From Gonatopus flavifemur (lineage: Eukaryota > Arthropoda > Insecta > Hymenoptera > Dryinidae), in NCBI GenBank assembly GCA_018340375.1, contig JAFFJZ010000017.1:3710001-3774000 (forward strand): a stretch of 64,000 bases of DNA. The letters are read 5' to 3'. A program made the position numbers and the translations under genes. Under the pieces are notes generated by a model. It was given only the letters and a program-made list of their open reading frames with translations. It made no database searches and was not told where the DNA came from. Below, piece after piece: positions 1 to 9,968 of the stretch; the first letter of the stretch is position 1, and each line of letters begins with the position of its first letter.

Positions 1-196
1 ATCTTTGAAATTTTGAATTATTGCTTCGTTGTTGAAATGTTATGGCACAAACTTTCATCCATTTCTTCTGACGCCCGAAAGTTTCAAAATTAAAAATTGG
101 CGTAAACAAATTTCGAATCTGAATTATCCGCTCTTATTCATTTAGAAAACAATGATAATATTTCCCTTCTGTAAAATATGTTTTAACTTTTGTCAG
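1..196 (+). other. Non-coding lead-in ending in a probable 3' splice site
   Basis: No open frame with coding character is seen here. A T-rich tract followed by TTTTGTCAG ends at 195-196, immediately before the open frame of the RAG1-like protein. That frame has no ATG near its start (its nominal first codon is TTG at 190), so an intron end with the coding exon opening at about 197 is the simplest reading. The upstream exon lies outside the window or was not recognised. Confidence 0.5.
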
Positions 197-2160
197 AACC
201 TGTGCTCAATCAGAAAGAAATTCGTCTGGCAAGAAAAGACATTTTTTCACTTCTGAAAAATCAATTGAATGGAGATATCAAGACAGCTTATAATATCATT
301 GAGGATGAGGTGTTCAAGCAAACAAAACGTGCCTACACTATGCCACAAAATGTTAGAAAAATTATTGGTAGATTGATACCCAAATTAAGAAATAAATGGC
401 AGCAAGCCAGTAGAACAGAAGAACGGTTCTTCAAGACATTCGAAAATTGGCTGAGCGTCCCAGTTTGTTTCATCACCCAAAATGAAGATATTAAAACTGA
501 AAAAAGACAAGGCAAAGGGCGTCCGATATTGAACTTCGAAGAATCGAGTGAACGGACAAAGCGGAAAAAAGTTGAAAATCTTCGGCAACAATATAGCGTG
601 CAAGAATTAGCCTTTGCTACTGAGATGAGTTTCCGAGCATCAGGCAGTTCAGATGCTGCGAAAGTAATAAATGAAATCAGAACAAGTAGCCCTTCAAAAG
701 CATCGAGCTACAGAACTTCTATAAATAAAGTTCCAGAACAACAAATGTCAGCCGATAGAGCTATTGCATTTTTAATAAATAATAAATTATCTAAAAGCCA
801 ATATCAGGGAATAAGATCTGATAGCCAATCGCACAATTGTGAATTGTATCCGCCATACGCATCAATCTTAAGAGCGAAGAAAGAGTGTTATCCCCCGAAA
901 TTAGAGATTACTGTGAAAGAATCTAGCGCCGAGATTGAATTACAAGCTTTGTTAGATCACACCTCGGAAAGAATATTGCTGACACAAACGGATGTTATCA
1001 AGAGCTTATCTGGTGAAGTACTGAACTTAGATTTGATTTGCAAATGGGGTTGCGATGGTACTTCTGGACAAAGTATGTTTAAACAAAAATTTACTGATGA
1101 TGATGGAACTAAATCTGATTCAAGTATTTTTTTCACTTCATTGGTGCCATTGCAACTTGTATCAATTGATGGAGAAACGAACTCAAAAATAATTGTATGG
1201 AAAAATCCTAGGCCTTCCTCCCCACGATTCTGTAGACCAATAAAAATCGAATTCTTACACGAAACTGCAGAAGTCACCAGGTCAGAAGTGAATTATATTC
1301 AACAACAACAGAAAAACCTCATTCCATTTGAAACAATTGTTGATGGAAAGAAACTTACCGTTGCGTACGAACTGGCATTTACCATGATTGATGGAAAAGT
1401 ATGTAATTCGGTAACTAATAACACATCCACTCAGCGTTGTTATTTATGTCAAGCTACATCTAAAGATTTCAATAACATCGACATGGTTCTCAATAAAAAA
1501 GTTGATGAAAGCAACTTACAATATGGAATTTCGTCACTACACGCATGGATACGTCTGTTTGAATGCTGTATACACTTATCGTATAAATTGGGGATTCAAA
1601 AGTGGCAGGCACGCAGTAATTTGGACAAAGAAAGTGTTCAGACTCGTAAGTTGCATGTACAAAAAGGTTTTCGTCTACAATTGGGCTTGATTATCGATCA
1701 ACCAAAGCCAGGATTTGGAAGTACGAATGACGGCAACACTGCTCGACGTTTGTTCGAAAAACCTGAGATTGCTGCTTCCATAACGGGAGTGGATTTGGAC
1801 TCAATAAAGAGATTCCATGTGATATTACAAGTGATTTCGTGCGGTTATGACGTTGATGTAGCGAAATTTCAAGAATTCACTTTGAATACAGCTCGCAAGT
1901 ATGTGGAACTTTATCCATGGTATCCTATGCCTACTACCCTGCACAAAATTTTGATACATGGCCCACAAATTATAGATCCCCTTTTATTGCCGATTGGTCA
2001 AATGTCTGAGGCAGCACAAGAATCGTGTAACAAATGTATCAAACAATTCAGACAAGATTTTGCCAGAAGATGCAGCCGAATTAAAAATATGGAGGATATT
2101 TTATCGAGGCTACTGATGGCATCAGATCCGTATATTTCTAGTTTACGGAAATTGCCGTAA
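197..2160 (+). CDS. RAG1/Transib-core-like protein, exon with premature stop
   Basis: An open frame of about 655 codons resembles a multi-copy invertebrate family that I align by eye to the RAG1/Transib recombinase core. Residue numbers count from position 190. A first acidic motif W-G-C-D-G-T-S-G-Q-S places D289 like the first catalytic Asp of RAG1. C417-x2-C420 and H585-x4-H590 match the RAG1 zinc-site spacing (CxxC and HKxxxH). N-D-G-N-T-A-R-R resembles RAG1 N-G-N-F-A-R-K. The Met-Ser-Glu context of E607, followed by NMEDIL, matches the region of the last catalytic Glu. At the middle Asp position (RAG1 L-H-C-D) the sequence reads L-H-A-W, so W453 replaces the acid. RAG1 proteins cut and join DNA; activity here is doubtful. 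The exon probably begins at a splice site and the frame ends at TAA 2158-2160, but coding continues beyond it (next entry). It could be a decayed transposon gene or a domesticated relative. The homology is inference from motif order. Confidence 0.65.
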
Positions 2161-2301
2161 AAAAAGCTGAAATCATTGTTACCAGAAGCCATTCAACTAT
2201 TGATTTCCCCATCATTTCAATTAGCTGAGGATTCAATAATACACGAATCTACTGATGACGATGACGATTCTTCTTCTTCCTCAGATAGTGGATCTTCATA
2301 A
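2161..2301 (+). pseudogene. In-frame C-terminal extension beyond the RAG1-like stop
   Basis: Directly after TAA 2158-2160 the same frame stays open for 46 codons and closes with TAA at 2299-2301. The translation looks like a genuine tail: a Lys-rich start, then L-L-P-E-A-I-Q-L-L, then a run of Asp followed by Ser-rich residues. The 2158 stop is therefore best read as a nonsense mutation of a longer protein, or less likely as a read-through stop. Confidence 0.65.
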
Positions 2302-2699
2302 AAGAACTATTTACACCAATATGAAATATTATCTAGATCATAAGACAATTGAGATCCAAACTTTTTCAAATGAACGTCTTTAAATAAATTATGCTCAATA
2401 AATTATTATAAATTCAATAGATTATTGAATGGAAAAGTATCTAATTATTGAATTGAATTGTTATTATTATTATTGAATGTATTTTCTGAAGAAATTATAA
2501 ATTATTATAAACTGTGCTACTTTCCACATTGCCTTTTGAAAATCATTGATTAGAGTCTTCTTCAAACCTTTCAATCACAAATTGAAATTGAAATAATTCA
2601 GATCTTCCTAATTCCACTCACCATTTTTCTGCTGCTCAATTGTTTTTCGTGAACGCAACCACAGATTTGTGATTGGTAACCTCAAAAACCTTGGTATAC
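2302..2699. other. AT-rich downstream flank, no gene seen
   Basis: Very AT-rich sequence with AATAAA-type hexamers near 2395-2402 that could serve as polyadenylation signals for the RAG1-like transcript. Nothing else is recognisable. Confidence 0.4.
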
Positions 2700-3290
2700 A
2701 ATTTTTTGTAAGAAATTGATAAATTTTGAGCAAATTGGTACGTCATTTTGGAGTCGCCATTCTGTTTCATGGCGATCTCATCGCAGATTCGTCATGAGTG
2801 CCCTCGAAAACCCCCGTATACGAACTTTTGTACAGAATCAATCATTTATAAGCAAAGGAGTTCGCCATTTTGGAGCCGCCATTTTGTTTTTCAAAAGTTT
2901 GACTTCAGATTCTTAACCAGCGGCCTCAAAAAACCCCGTATACGAACTTCTGTACAGAATCAATCATTTATAAGCGGATTAGTCCGCCATTTTGAAGCCG
3001 CCATTTTGTTTGTCAAAAACTTGACTTCAGATTCTCAACGAGCGACCTCAAAAAACCCCGTATACGAACTTTTGTACAGAATCAATCATTTATAAGCAAA
3101 GTATTCCGCCATTTTGAAGCCGCCATTTTGTTTTTCAAAAATTTGACTTTGGATTCTTAATGAGCGACCTCAAAAAACCCCGTATACGGACTTTTGTACA
3201 GAATCAATCATTTATAAGCAAAGTAGTCCGCCATTTTGTTTTTCAAAAACTTGACTTCAGATTCGTAATCAGCGACCCCAAAAACCTTGA
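2700..3290. repeat. Tandem repeat, period about 121 bp, roughly 5 copies
   Basis: The word AATCAATCATTTATAAGC recurs at about 2836, 2957, 3079 and 3200, giving a period of about 121 bp. Each unit also carries CCCCGTATACGAACTTTTGT and one or two copies of CGCCATTTTG. Copies differ by substitutions and small deletions; the last lacks one CGCCATTTTG. Open frames across it are repeat artefacts. Confidence 0.8.
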
Positions 3291-3495
3291 TATACTGCCC
3301 TTTTGTGGAAATGGAACCACTACATGATTTGATGCCAGGTTTTCAACATTTCAGACCACTGTGCGGCGTCAGGGCAGGGCGATCAGGGCGGCTGCCCGGG
3401 GTGGCAAACTTAGGGGGGTGGCAGAGTCTGAGACAGATTTTTTATTCAGATCTCGAATCGATCTCACACTTTTTAGCACAAGCCATTTTCACTAA
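3291..3495. other. Short unassigned stretch with a GC-rich patch
   Basis: A GC-rich patch at about 3367-3425 (GGGCGGCTGCCCGGGGTGGC) resembles the one at 5140-5196 and looks like a transposon end. No gene is seen. Confidence 0.3.
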
Positions 3496-3735
3496 GTCGA
3501 TCATTATTCATTTGATAGGACATACATTACAATGATAGTTTATTGGAAACAATATTGGAAAGGGAAATGAATGGTAAAACTTGTAAAGGTAGACCTAGAT
3601 TAGGTTATATGAAACAAATTATACAAGACAAGAGCTGTCGTAGATATGTAGAAATTAAATGTTTGGCGGGTAATAGACAGGATTGGAGGATTTCATCAAA
3701 CCAGTTATGAGACTGATTACTTCATGATGATGATG
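3496..3735 (+). pseudogene. LINE (non-LTR retrotransposon) ORF2 C-terminal remnant
   Basis: Two frames together give the familiar tail of insect non-LTR reverse transcriptases: I-G-H-T-L in one frame up to about 3530, then in another frame S-L-L-E-T-I-L, G-R-P-R-L, Q-I-I-Q-D and N-R-Q-D-W to TGA at 3708-3710. A one-base frameshift separates the parts. ATGATGATGATGATT follows the stop, as often at LINE 3' ends. The copy is 5'-truncated to its last 200 bases or so. The clade cannot be fixed from this fragment. Confidence 0.7.
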
Positions 3736-3775
3736 ATTATTCATAGGGAGAAGCAGGGAAAGTTCAACCCTTTTA

Positions 3776-3922
3776 CAGGGATGGGCACTTTTGTACTCCC
3801 GGAATACTTTTACTGGGAGTACTTTTTTTTTGACCTCATATGAAGACATAAAGACATTTTACACAAGAAAAAAAAGTACTCCCAGGAAAAGTATTCCGGG
3901 AGTACAAAAGTGCCCATCCCTG
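3776..3922. mobile_element. hAT-type MITE
   Basis: A near-perfect hairpin with ends CAGGGATGGGCACTTTTGTA and its complement, arms about 55 bp. It is flanked by an identical 8-bp direct repeat CCCTTTTA. An 8-bp duplication and CAGGG ends are typical of hAT elements. A second copy lies at 32956-33101. Confidence 0.88.
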
Positions 3923-5139
3923 CCCTTTTATTAGTTCAATCAGGGTGTTTGAATCTGGAATTTTGTCGTTTATTTTATTGGTTCTTCTTTTCAAACAAAC
4001 CACGTAATTGCCCAATCCGTTAAAATTCCATAACCGCTGGACACCCTGGCTCAATAAAACGTGATTTGGAATAAAATGGGAGAAAATATTTTTCTATTAA
4101 AGATTCTTCCCATAATACAAATTACAAGGGGGCATTTGCATGATTATTTTCGCTTGGATCTTCATTGTAGGCAACTCTCATTAACGTGCATGTTATATCA
4201 TCGTTCAGTTCAAGTTAGGCCTATAGTTAGGATTTCAGTAGAAAAATGTCAAAATTCCATCAATGTTTTTTCAACTTATTCCAGTTTGAGCTTCAAAGCA
4301 GAAAACATTTTATCACTTATTTTGCGAGATATTTGAAGTTGCATTCAACATGATATTCCACACAACACTTCAGTTGAGAAAAAGTTCATAATGAATCAAT
4401 TTGGAACTATGAGAATTGAAAATAAATGCATTAAAAACTCTTTCTGAACTGTGGTATTGTGTGGTTCATGTTTTTCTATGATATATTCAAATATAACTAT
4501 AAATATGTCAGTAACTAAACAGTGAAATGTTTCCTGCTTCCAGTCTCAGAATAGAAATATTTAGTAGAGCAATTTACGAACTTCTAACCTTTAAACAGTA
4601 ATATCGGTCTCACATACTGTTAAACCGGGGTTTACAGTTGACGTGATTTTGAGAGGTGTTACCGTTTAAGGGTCAAAACAGAACGTGTTTAGAACTTCTT
4701 ATGAATTGATTAATTCAAGAAAATTTTCAGACAATTCCATTCGGGTTCTCGAAAAAAAAAATGCTTTGGGTGGCTGGGAAATTTATTGTCTTCATCCTTA
4801 TTATTTCCAATGAGCACCAACTGAAAATTACACGAAGTGTTGAAATTAAATTTCACAAGAATTATAATCATTATTTCAAAGCGATCATCCGCCACATGAG
4901 GGGAAAGTTAACGAGTGAATCCCAAATTTTGATATTCTTAAGAAAACTACGAGCATTTTTTTATATCACGATTACTTTCGTTCTGTCTATTTTTTCGTTG
5001 GTTTTCAAATTGTACTTCGTCAAAAAACTCGTGACTCGAGTATCCTTCTTTTTTCTCTGTTACTGCAGATGAAAATGGGATTCGACATTGTTGATGAGAT
5101 AGGGATCTTTTTTTTTAGTCGGTCAAGTACTCCCCGATG
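3923..5139. other. No gene seen
   Basis: AT-rich sequence. Open frames are short and without recognisable motifs. No clear repeat structure was found by eye. Confidence 0.4.
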
Positions 5140-5196
5140 CAGGGGCGGCGGGACTTGCTCTCGCCCGGGGCGGCGGATTCCCTGGCACCGGCCCTG
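5140..5196. repeat. Short GC-rich element with CAGGG-type ends
   Basis: Starts CAGGGGCGGC and ends CACCGGCCCTG, so its two ends are roughly complementary. The GC content contrasts sharply with its surroundings. It may be the remains of a small hAT-like element. No target duplication is visible. Confidence 0.3.
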
Positions 5197-5227
5197 CTGA
5201 ATAACACTCAGTTACCTTTTTCCATAT

Positions 5228-5340
5228 GGTCTGTCTACATAGACAGAAAAAACGGAGAACGTGAACGTAAACGGCTGCGCACAACTCATACTGTTTCTGC
5301 GCATCCGTTCTTACGTTCACGTTGGTTATGTAGACAAACC
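5228..5340. mobile_element. Palindromic MITE-like element
   Basis: Ends GGTCTGTCTACATA and TATGTAGACAAACC are complementary apart from one base. The inner arms (GAACGTGAACGTAAACGG and its near-complement) continue the hairpin around a GC-rich loop. No convincing target duplication, so the superfamily is open. Confidence 0.6.
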
Positions 5341-5710
5341 AATAGTGGTAACGCCGTGCACGGGAAGATGACGATTGGTGCTTCAGATGAACGCACTCTG
5401 GAACCAAATTCGACGAAATGAAAAGAGGTAACGGTCGATGAGCCACAGAGAATTCCTCAGAGAAAGAGTAAAAGTTTTTTTGATAGTTACAAATAGAAAA
5501 ATATAGTATAGACAACTATGTTTTTTCATTCAAAGTGAGAATGAAATATGGTGAATTCAAACAATCAAATTTTGTCGATGCAACTTTGAAGAGTTGATTA
5601 AACACATATAGCTGTGGTAACTATAAGGATACAGTTGAAAATTTAGTTTGCGCAATTATTTTTCGAAGCCTAAATGAGAATATATTTTTGGCTACTACAA
5701 CTATAAAAAC

Positions 5711-5873
5711 CAGTGATGCCAGGAAAGACGGTGTGGACCGAAAAATCAGCCCCTCTATCGCGCACACGATGAAACTCTCGTATACATGTGAGTCACACGT
5801 ATACGAACGTGTCATTGTGTGAACAATGGAGGGGCTGATTTTTCGGTCCGCACCGTTTTTCCTGGCATCACTG
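5711..5873. mobile_element. hAT-type MITE
   Basis: Hairpin with ends CAGTGATGCCAGGAAAGACG and its close complement, arms about 45 bp, around a loop with CGTATAC words. An 8-bp direct repeat ATAAAAAC flanks it. The 8-bp duplication and CAGTG end indicate hAT. It belongs to a different family from the 3776 copy. Confidence 0.85.
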
Positions 5874-6239
5874 ATAAAAACATATTTGATGTCGTATTTC
5901 ACTGAAAAAATTGAAACTCTTTCTCAGCTGAAAATTTTTCTCAGTGTATAAGAATTCAAAATGAATGCATTGAGGACTGTTTCTGAACCGTGGTGCTGTA
6001 TGGGTTGAGTTACTTTTACATAGAAATCATATATTATTTAAATAGGCTTTAAATAGGATCCATTTTTATCAGGATTGTGTTGCCAAGGAGTATGAACTCT
6101 GTAAATGTGAACATTTTCAATGATTTCGTGTCGGGAAAAAAAAGTTGGCTTGATTAAAAACTTTGTACACATCTTCAATAAACTTGATATTATGTGGAGA
6201 AATTGTTGTTGATTTTTTTTAATCATTTTGCCGTACATT
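5874..6239. other. No gene seen
   Basis: AT-rich; includes TTTTTCTCAGTGTA at about 5935-5950, the characteristic end of the CACTGAGAAAA family found elsewhere in the window, probably an eroded copy. Confidence 0.3.
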
Positions 6240-6774
6240 CTGCCATCCTGAGCCGAAAGGCCGTATCTCCAAAAAAAACAAAAATTTTTTTTCCTGCATA
6301 ACTATTCAAATAAGCTTTGTATGTGTATTTCAATGCAGAAAATCTTTGGATCCCTAGAAATAATTTTAGAAAACTCAAGTGAAGATAACGGCGGTCGTGT
6401 CATTTAACATGTATAGGTTCACATGGTAAGGTAGCAAGTGCCCAAAAGGCCATTTATCTGCAAGCGGTAAAGTGTGCGACTATTTGAGGAGGGCTAGGAA
6501 CTTCTGGTCATTATCCTCGGATCCACAAATCATTGTCTTTCGGGTAAATGCAATTTCGGGCACTCGCTACATTACCATTTAGATATAGAAAAAACTTTGA
6601 ATTGTAAAAAGTTCGAAACTTTGGTGAAAACAATAGCAATACATAACCTCTATCTTCAACCAAGGCTTCGAATTTTACATCTATAATTCGAACTTTTTTC
6701 ATAGACTCGTTTAGATAAAATACTCAATATCTCGAAACTCCAGAATATGGAGATACGGCTCTTTGGCTTAAGAC
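6240..6774. repeat. Inverted-repeat element
   Basis: The left end GAGCCGAAAGGCCGTATCTCC matches the complement of the right end (AAGCCAAAGAGCCGTATCTCC). A second inner pair around GGTAAGGTAGCAAGTGCCC is also inverted. It abuts the next element directly. No coding content. Confidence 0.5.
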
Positions 6775-7254
6775 CCCTGGTGAAAATGAAGCGTATACAC
6801 AAAGCGAGAAGGAAACGTATACGAAGCGAAAAACGTTCCAACTCCCTCTTTCTGGAGCGTATGATACCCGCTTGCTGGAAAGTCATCAAATCACACGTTC
6901 TGTATACGCTTCATAAACTTCCGGTCCCGTTTCGCATATGCTTCCTGTAACGTAATAATAGGTTATATGGAGCGTATGCGAGTCATACCTATTCTGACTT
7001 CAAATAACATCTTTCAGCAGTCGATGTCAACGACGATCCATGGCTCAGTGGATAAGACCCTACCATAGTGAAAGTCACCGGTTCGATTCTCACTACAGGG
7101 TTTAATTCTTGTGTCTGAATTTCTTGAATTTTTCCCGCTTTCTTTGTTTCAATTCCCGTTTCACATACTCTTTGTATCCTTTCCATTCACGTTTCTGTTA
7201 CCCTTCAGCATACGCTTCGTTTACTCTTTCTTCTCGCTCCCATTTTCACCAGGG
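6775..7254. mobile_element. CCC...GGG element (CCCTGGTG type) with 2-bp AC duplication
   Basis: Ends CCCTGGTGAAAATG and its complement, with further inverted similarity in GCGAGAAGGAAAC. Flanked by AC on both sides (6773-6774 and 7255-7256). The interior carries repeated GAAGCGTATAC words and a tRNA-like segment. The interior at 6780-6920 is related to the sequence at 8229-8375. Confidence 0.65.
7038..7107 (+). repeat. tRNA-like segment (SINE head candidate)
   Basis: An A-box-like TGGCTCAGTGGATAAG at about 7040 and a B-box-like GGTTCGATTCT at about 7080 are spaced as in tRNA genes. Acceptor-stem pairing is absent, so it is not a functional tRNA. A tRNA-derived SINE fragment is the likely origin. 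Confidence 0.5.
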
Positions 7255-7701
7255 ACGGCAGCATTGTCTGTCAAAAATGGCGCCTTTGCAGCAAAACAAA
7301 ACGTCTAAGAGCAAAGAACGAGAGAGATTCTCAAAATATATGTAAATGACTGTGGTTTGACTTAGAGGATTTGGAAAATATTGATTTGGAAAAAAATGGG
7401 ATAAAGGGTTTAAAACAAATACTTTTTTGAGGATTTTTTTTCAAGAGACTCTTGAATTGATTTTATTGAAGTTGTTTGTAAATAGTTGAATAACATTTGA
7501 AAAACATTGGAATTTTTTGTCCAAAAATATTCGTAAGTATTCGTGACAAAATTATCTAAAACAATCATAGTTGGAAAAAATTATTAATTCAGAAGTGAAT
7601 GCAAGTTGTAACGATGTCCTTCTAGAAAATGTTCTTTAGAAAATTTTTTTTCTATTTTTGGTAGTTGGTTGAAGTGAAAATTACGATTTTCAACCTGAAA
7701 A
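7255..7701. other. No gene seen
   Basis: AT-rich, with many AAAAATT words. No motif or repeat recognised. Confidence 0.4.
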
Positions 7702-7913
7702 TGGGGCTATTTTAGCCAAAACTATTCTGACAAATTACTCGGAAACGGAGAAATAAAATCAAAATATTATTCTGACAAGACCTTCTTCAACCAATAAAAA
7801 TGGTCTGTACAGAGCGATATTTCCCTTTTATTGCGATATTTTCGAATAATTTGACAGAAAAGATTTGGCTCGGGTCGCATCGTCAGGGACCGCTGGTATC
7901 CCCTTAAGCAAAA
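7702..7913. mobile_element. TTAA MITE, GGGGATAC family, left end eroded
   Basis: The right end reads ACCGCTGGTATCCCC followed by TTAA (7914-7917). The interior (AGATTTGGCTCGG, TGGTCTGTACAGAGCGATAT) matches the palindromic copy at 34072-34275. The left end is recognisable only as a decayed GGGGCTATTTTAGCCAAAAC. Confidence 0.6.
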
Positions 7914-8039
7914 ACACAAAAGATCGTTGCAATTAAGTGAAATATGTATTATCAAACTATGTTCAACGTGAATCAGACCAGTACAAAAGTTATATTTTTT
8001 AGCTGTCACAAGTACTCACTGGGCTATAAAAGCGGAAGA

Positions 8040-8106
8040 TGTAGCTACAATAACAAACATATGGCAGCTGAATAATTGTTTACCATTATTTGTTATTTGT
8101 AGCTAC
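8040..8106. repeat. Small perfect-armed palindrome
   Basis: TGTAGCTACAATAACAAA is followed after a short loop by TTTGTTATTTGTAGCTACA. It could be a MITE core or a hairpin; nothing more can be said. Confidence 0.5.
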
Positions 8107-8228
8107 AACGGTAAGGAGGATGAAGTAAAAAAGTCAGTAGCTGCCACAGCGAATCAATTTTTCCGCATATACCTGTCACAATTGTTCCTGTTGTAGATAT
8201 AATTCGCACACGCTTGATGTAACTCACT

Positions 8229-8375
8229 ATTACATCATATGAAGCGTGTATGAAACGTTTGCTTTCGGCACTTTACAGTAAGCGGACCTAACGCGCTTCA
8301 GGGAGAGGGAATTGAAACATTTTGCGCTTCGCATGCGCTGCCTTCGCACTTGAATTTGACGCTTCATTTGTACCC
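8229..8375 (-). repeat. Second copy of the GAAGCGTATAC repeat
   Basis: On the minus strand this segment aligns with 6780-6925 along its length (GAAGCG words, TTCCCTCT, TACGCTTCAT). Short open frames in both copies align because the DNA aligns; I do not read them as genes. Confidence 0.55.
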
Positions 8376-8828
8376 GGGAAGATAAAAGCGGTAAGTGAAA
8401 TCTAACTGTCAAACGAAGGTGAACATTTATATGAGTTCTCCATGTCTCAGATATGCTGATCATTTATGAAAATTGAAACACGATTATTCAATCTCCAATT
8501 CAGGATTATTACCTTATCCAAAATCCATAGAATTTCCTTCAATTCAAAATTCCAAGAGTTTTGATTGCAATGGTATCAGATACCACCTGATCTTTGCGGA
8601 TCGTTGATCGTGTATCATTCCAACCTCCAAGAATGAATTGAGTATGTGATTAATACTCGATATTTATCATTCCAAAATTAAACTGCTGCTGATTTCACCA
8701 CAGCGCGGGGTGAATTCAAGGGAGTATATACATTTAGGAGCACAAAAAAACACGATTCCTTCCGATAAATTCCGTCAAGGTGAGAACAATGATTCCAAAG
8801 GAATATATACCGAACTGTAACGCTGAAT
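8376..8828. other. No gene seen
   Basis: AT-rich sequence with no recognised motif. Confidence 0.35.
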
Positions 8829-9069
8829 TAGTGTTCACTAAACATCGACGGCACATCGATATGTCATCCGATAAACGGGTGCCGGAGGTTGACATCGCGA
8901 ACATCGATGCTGCTAAAACCTGATTGGTTGTTATTTGACCAAGAAAAATTTTGGGATCTGGCGCCATTTCAAATTCAGTATCATCCCATTCAATTGTTCA
9001 CCCAAGAAAAATTAATATCAAAATAAGAGTATCCCTCTTATTTTGATGCAACTTCTCCTCTGAAATATG

Positions 9070-9304
9070 CACGCAGAAAAATATATTCTAAAAGTTCCCA
9101 TAATTTATTGAGGATCAGCGCCAGTCTGTGATGAATGAAATTATTTACCTGAATATAGCTTCAAAAGTACCATAATTTCTTGTAGAAATACGTCTAATTA
9201 TGGAACTTTTTAAAAGTAAATTCAAGTAAAAACTCTATCTGTCAGAGACTGATGCTGATCCTCAATAAATTATGGGACTTTTCAACACATCTGTTTTCTA
9301 CGTG
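9070..9304. mobile_element. CACG-GAAAA palindromic MITE
   Basis: Ends CACGCAGAAAA and its variant complement TTTTCTACGTG. The inner arms (CCCATAATTTATTGAGGATC) are inverted. The interior TACCATAATTTCTTG matches the copy at 29346-29612. Confidence 0.6.
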
Positions 9305-9380
9305 TGGCATCAAAAGTATTCCTCTCCATTTGAGAGGATTAGTCTTTGTGTGGAAGAATTTTTATTTGTTCGTTATTCAT

Positions 9381-9728
9381 CCCAAGTAGCACCAGAATAT
9401 ACTATGAACGTTCTCCGAATATTCGAAGTATATTCTATGCACATTTTAATAAGACCGTTTCATAGCTGCTATGCATATTCATCGAACGTATTCAATTCGT
9501 ATTGAACGTATTGAACGTAATCGAATTGAATATACGACGGTACGCCAATCGAACGTCGATTGAATGAATATCATACATTTCGAATGTTATATGTACCTCC
9601 TTAGTATATTTAAAACATTCTCATTCGAATATTCTATGACCGTTCATTATATGTTCTTCGTATCTCATTCGTACACTCTACGAACGTTTCTATTTCGTAT
9701 ATACTCTGAAATTCTTTTGCTACTTGGG
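9381..9728. mobile_element. CCC...GGG element, AT duplication
   Basis: Ends CCCAAGTAGCA and TGCTACTTGGG, flanked by AT on both sides. The interior is a loose palindrome built from TCGAACGT, CGAATATTCG and related words. One of the group described under 47595-50326. Confidence 0.75.
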
Positions 9729-9968
9729 ATTTGTTCAAAATCGTAGAGGTATATTCTCAATTGAAGAATAAAACAAAAGTAAAGTATCTCTTCTGATTGA
9801 GAAGGATTTTTCCTCTCATTTCCAAATTAAGTTTTTTTGGTTGTTCTTATTTCATATTTTGATGTTTGAATGTTTTTTTAAAAAAACATTGGAACATCGA
9901 TCAGGTCAATGTGAAACATCGATGTCAGTCGATGTTATTATCGTCGATGTTTGATGAACAATACCCTG

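Larger units (their letters stand above)
8829..9968. mobile_element. Possible hAT-like composite element hosting two MITEs
   Basis: The left end GTGTTCACTAAACATCGACG is inverted at the right end, which runs CATCGTCGATGTTTGATGAACAATACCCTG; ACATCGATG words recur just inside both ends. CAGGGT-type ends with this sequence recall hAT MITEs, but I could not define an 8-bp duplication. Two other elements (9070-9304 and 9381-9728) sit inside. Confidence 0.45.

Noticed and set aside
5123..5515. 130-codon minus-strand frame
   Set aside because: It spans a GC-rich repeat end and a palindromic MITE; no motif and no splice context.
6747..8463. Alignable Arg/Lys-rich frames at 6747-6950 (plus) and 8230-8463 (minus)
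   Set aside because: Both are translations of one DNA repeat rich in GAAGCGTATAC words; the DNA aligns as well as the protein does.
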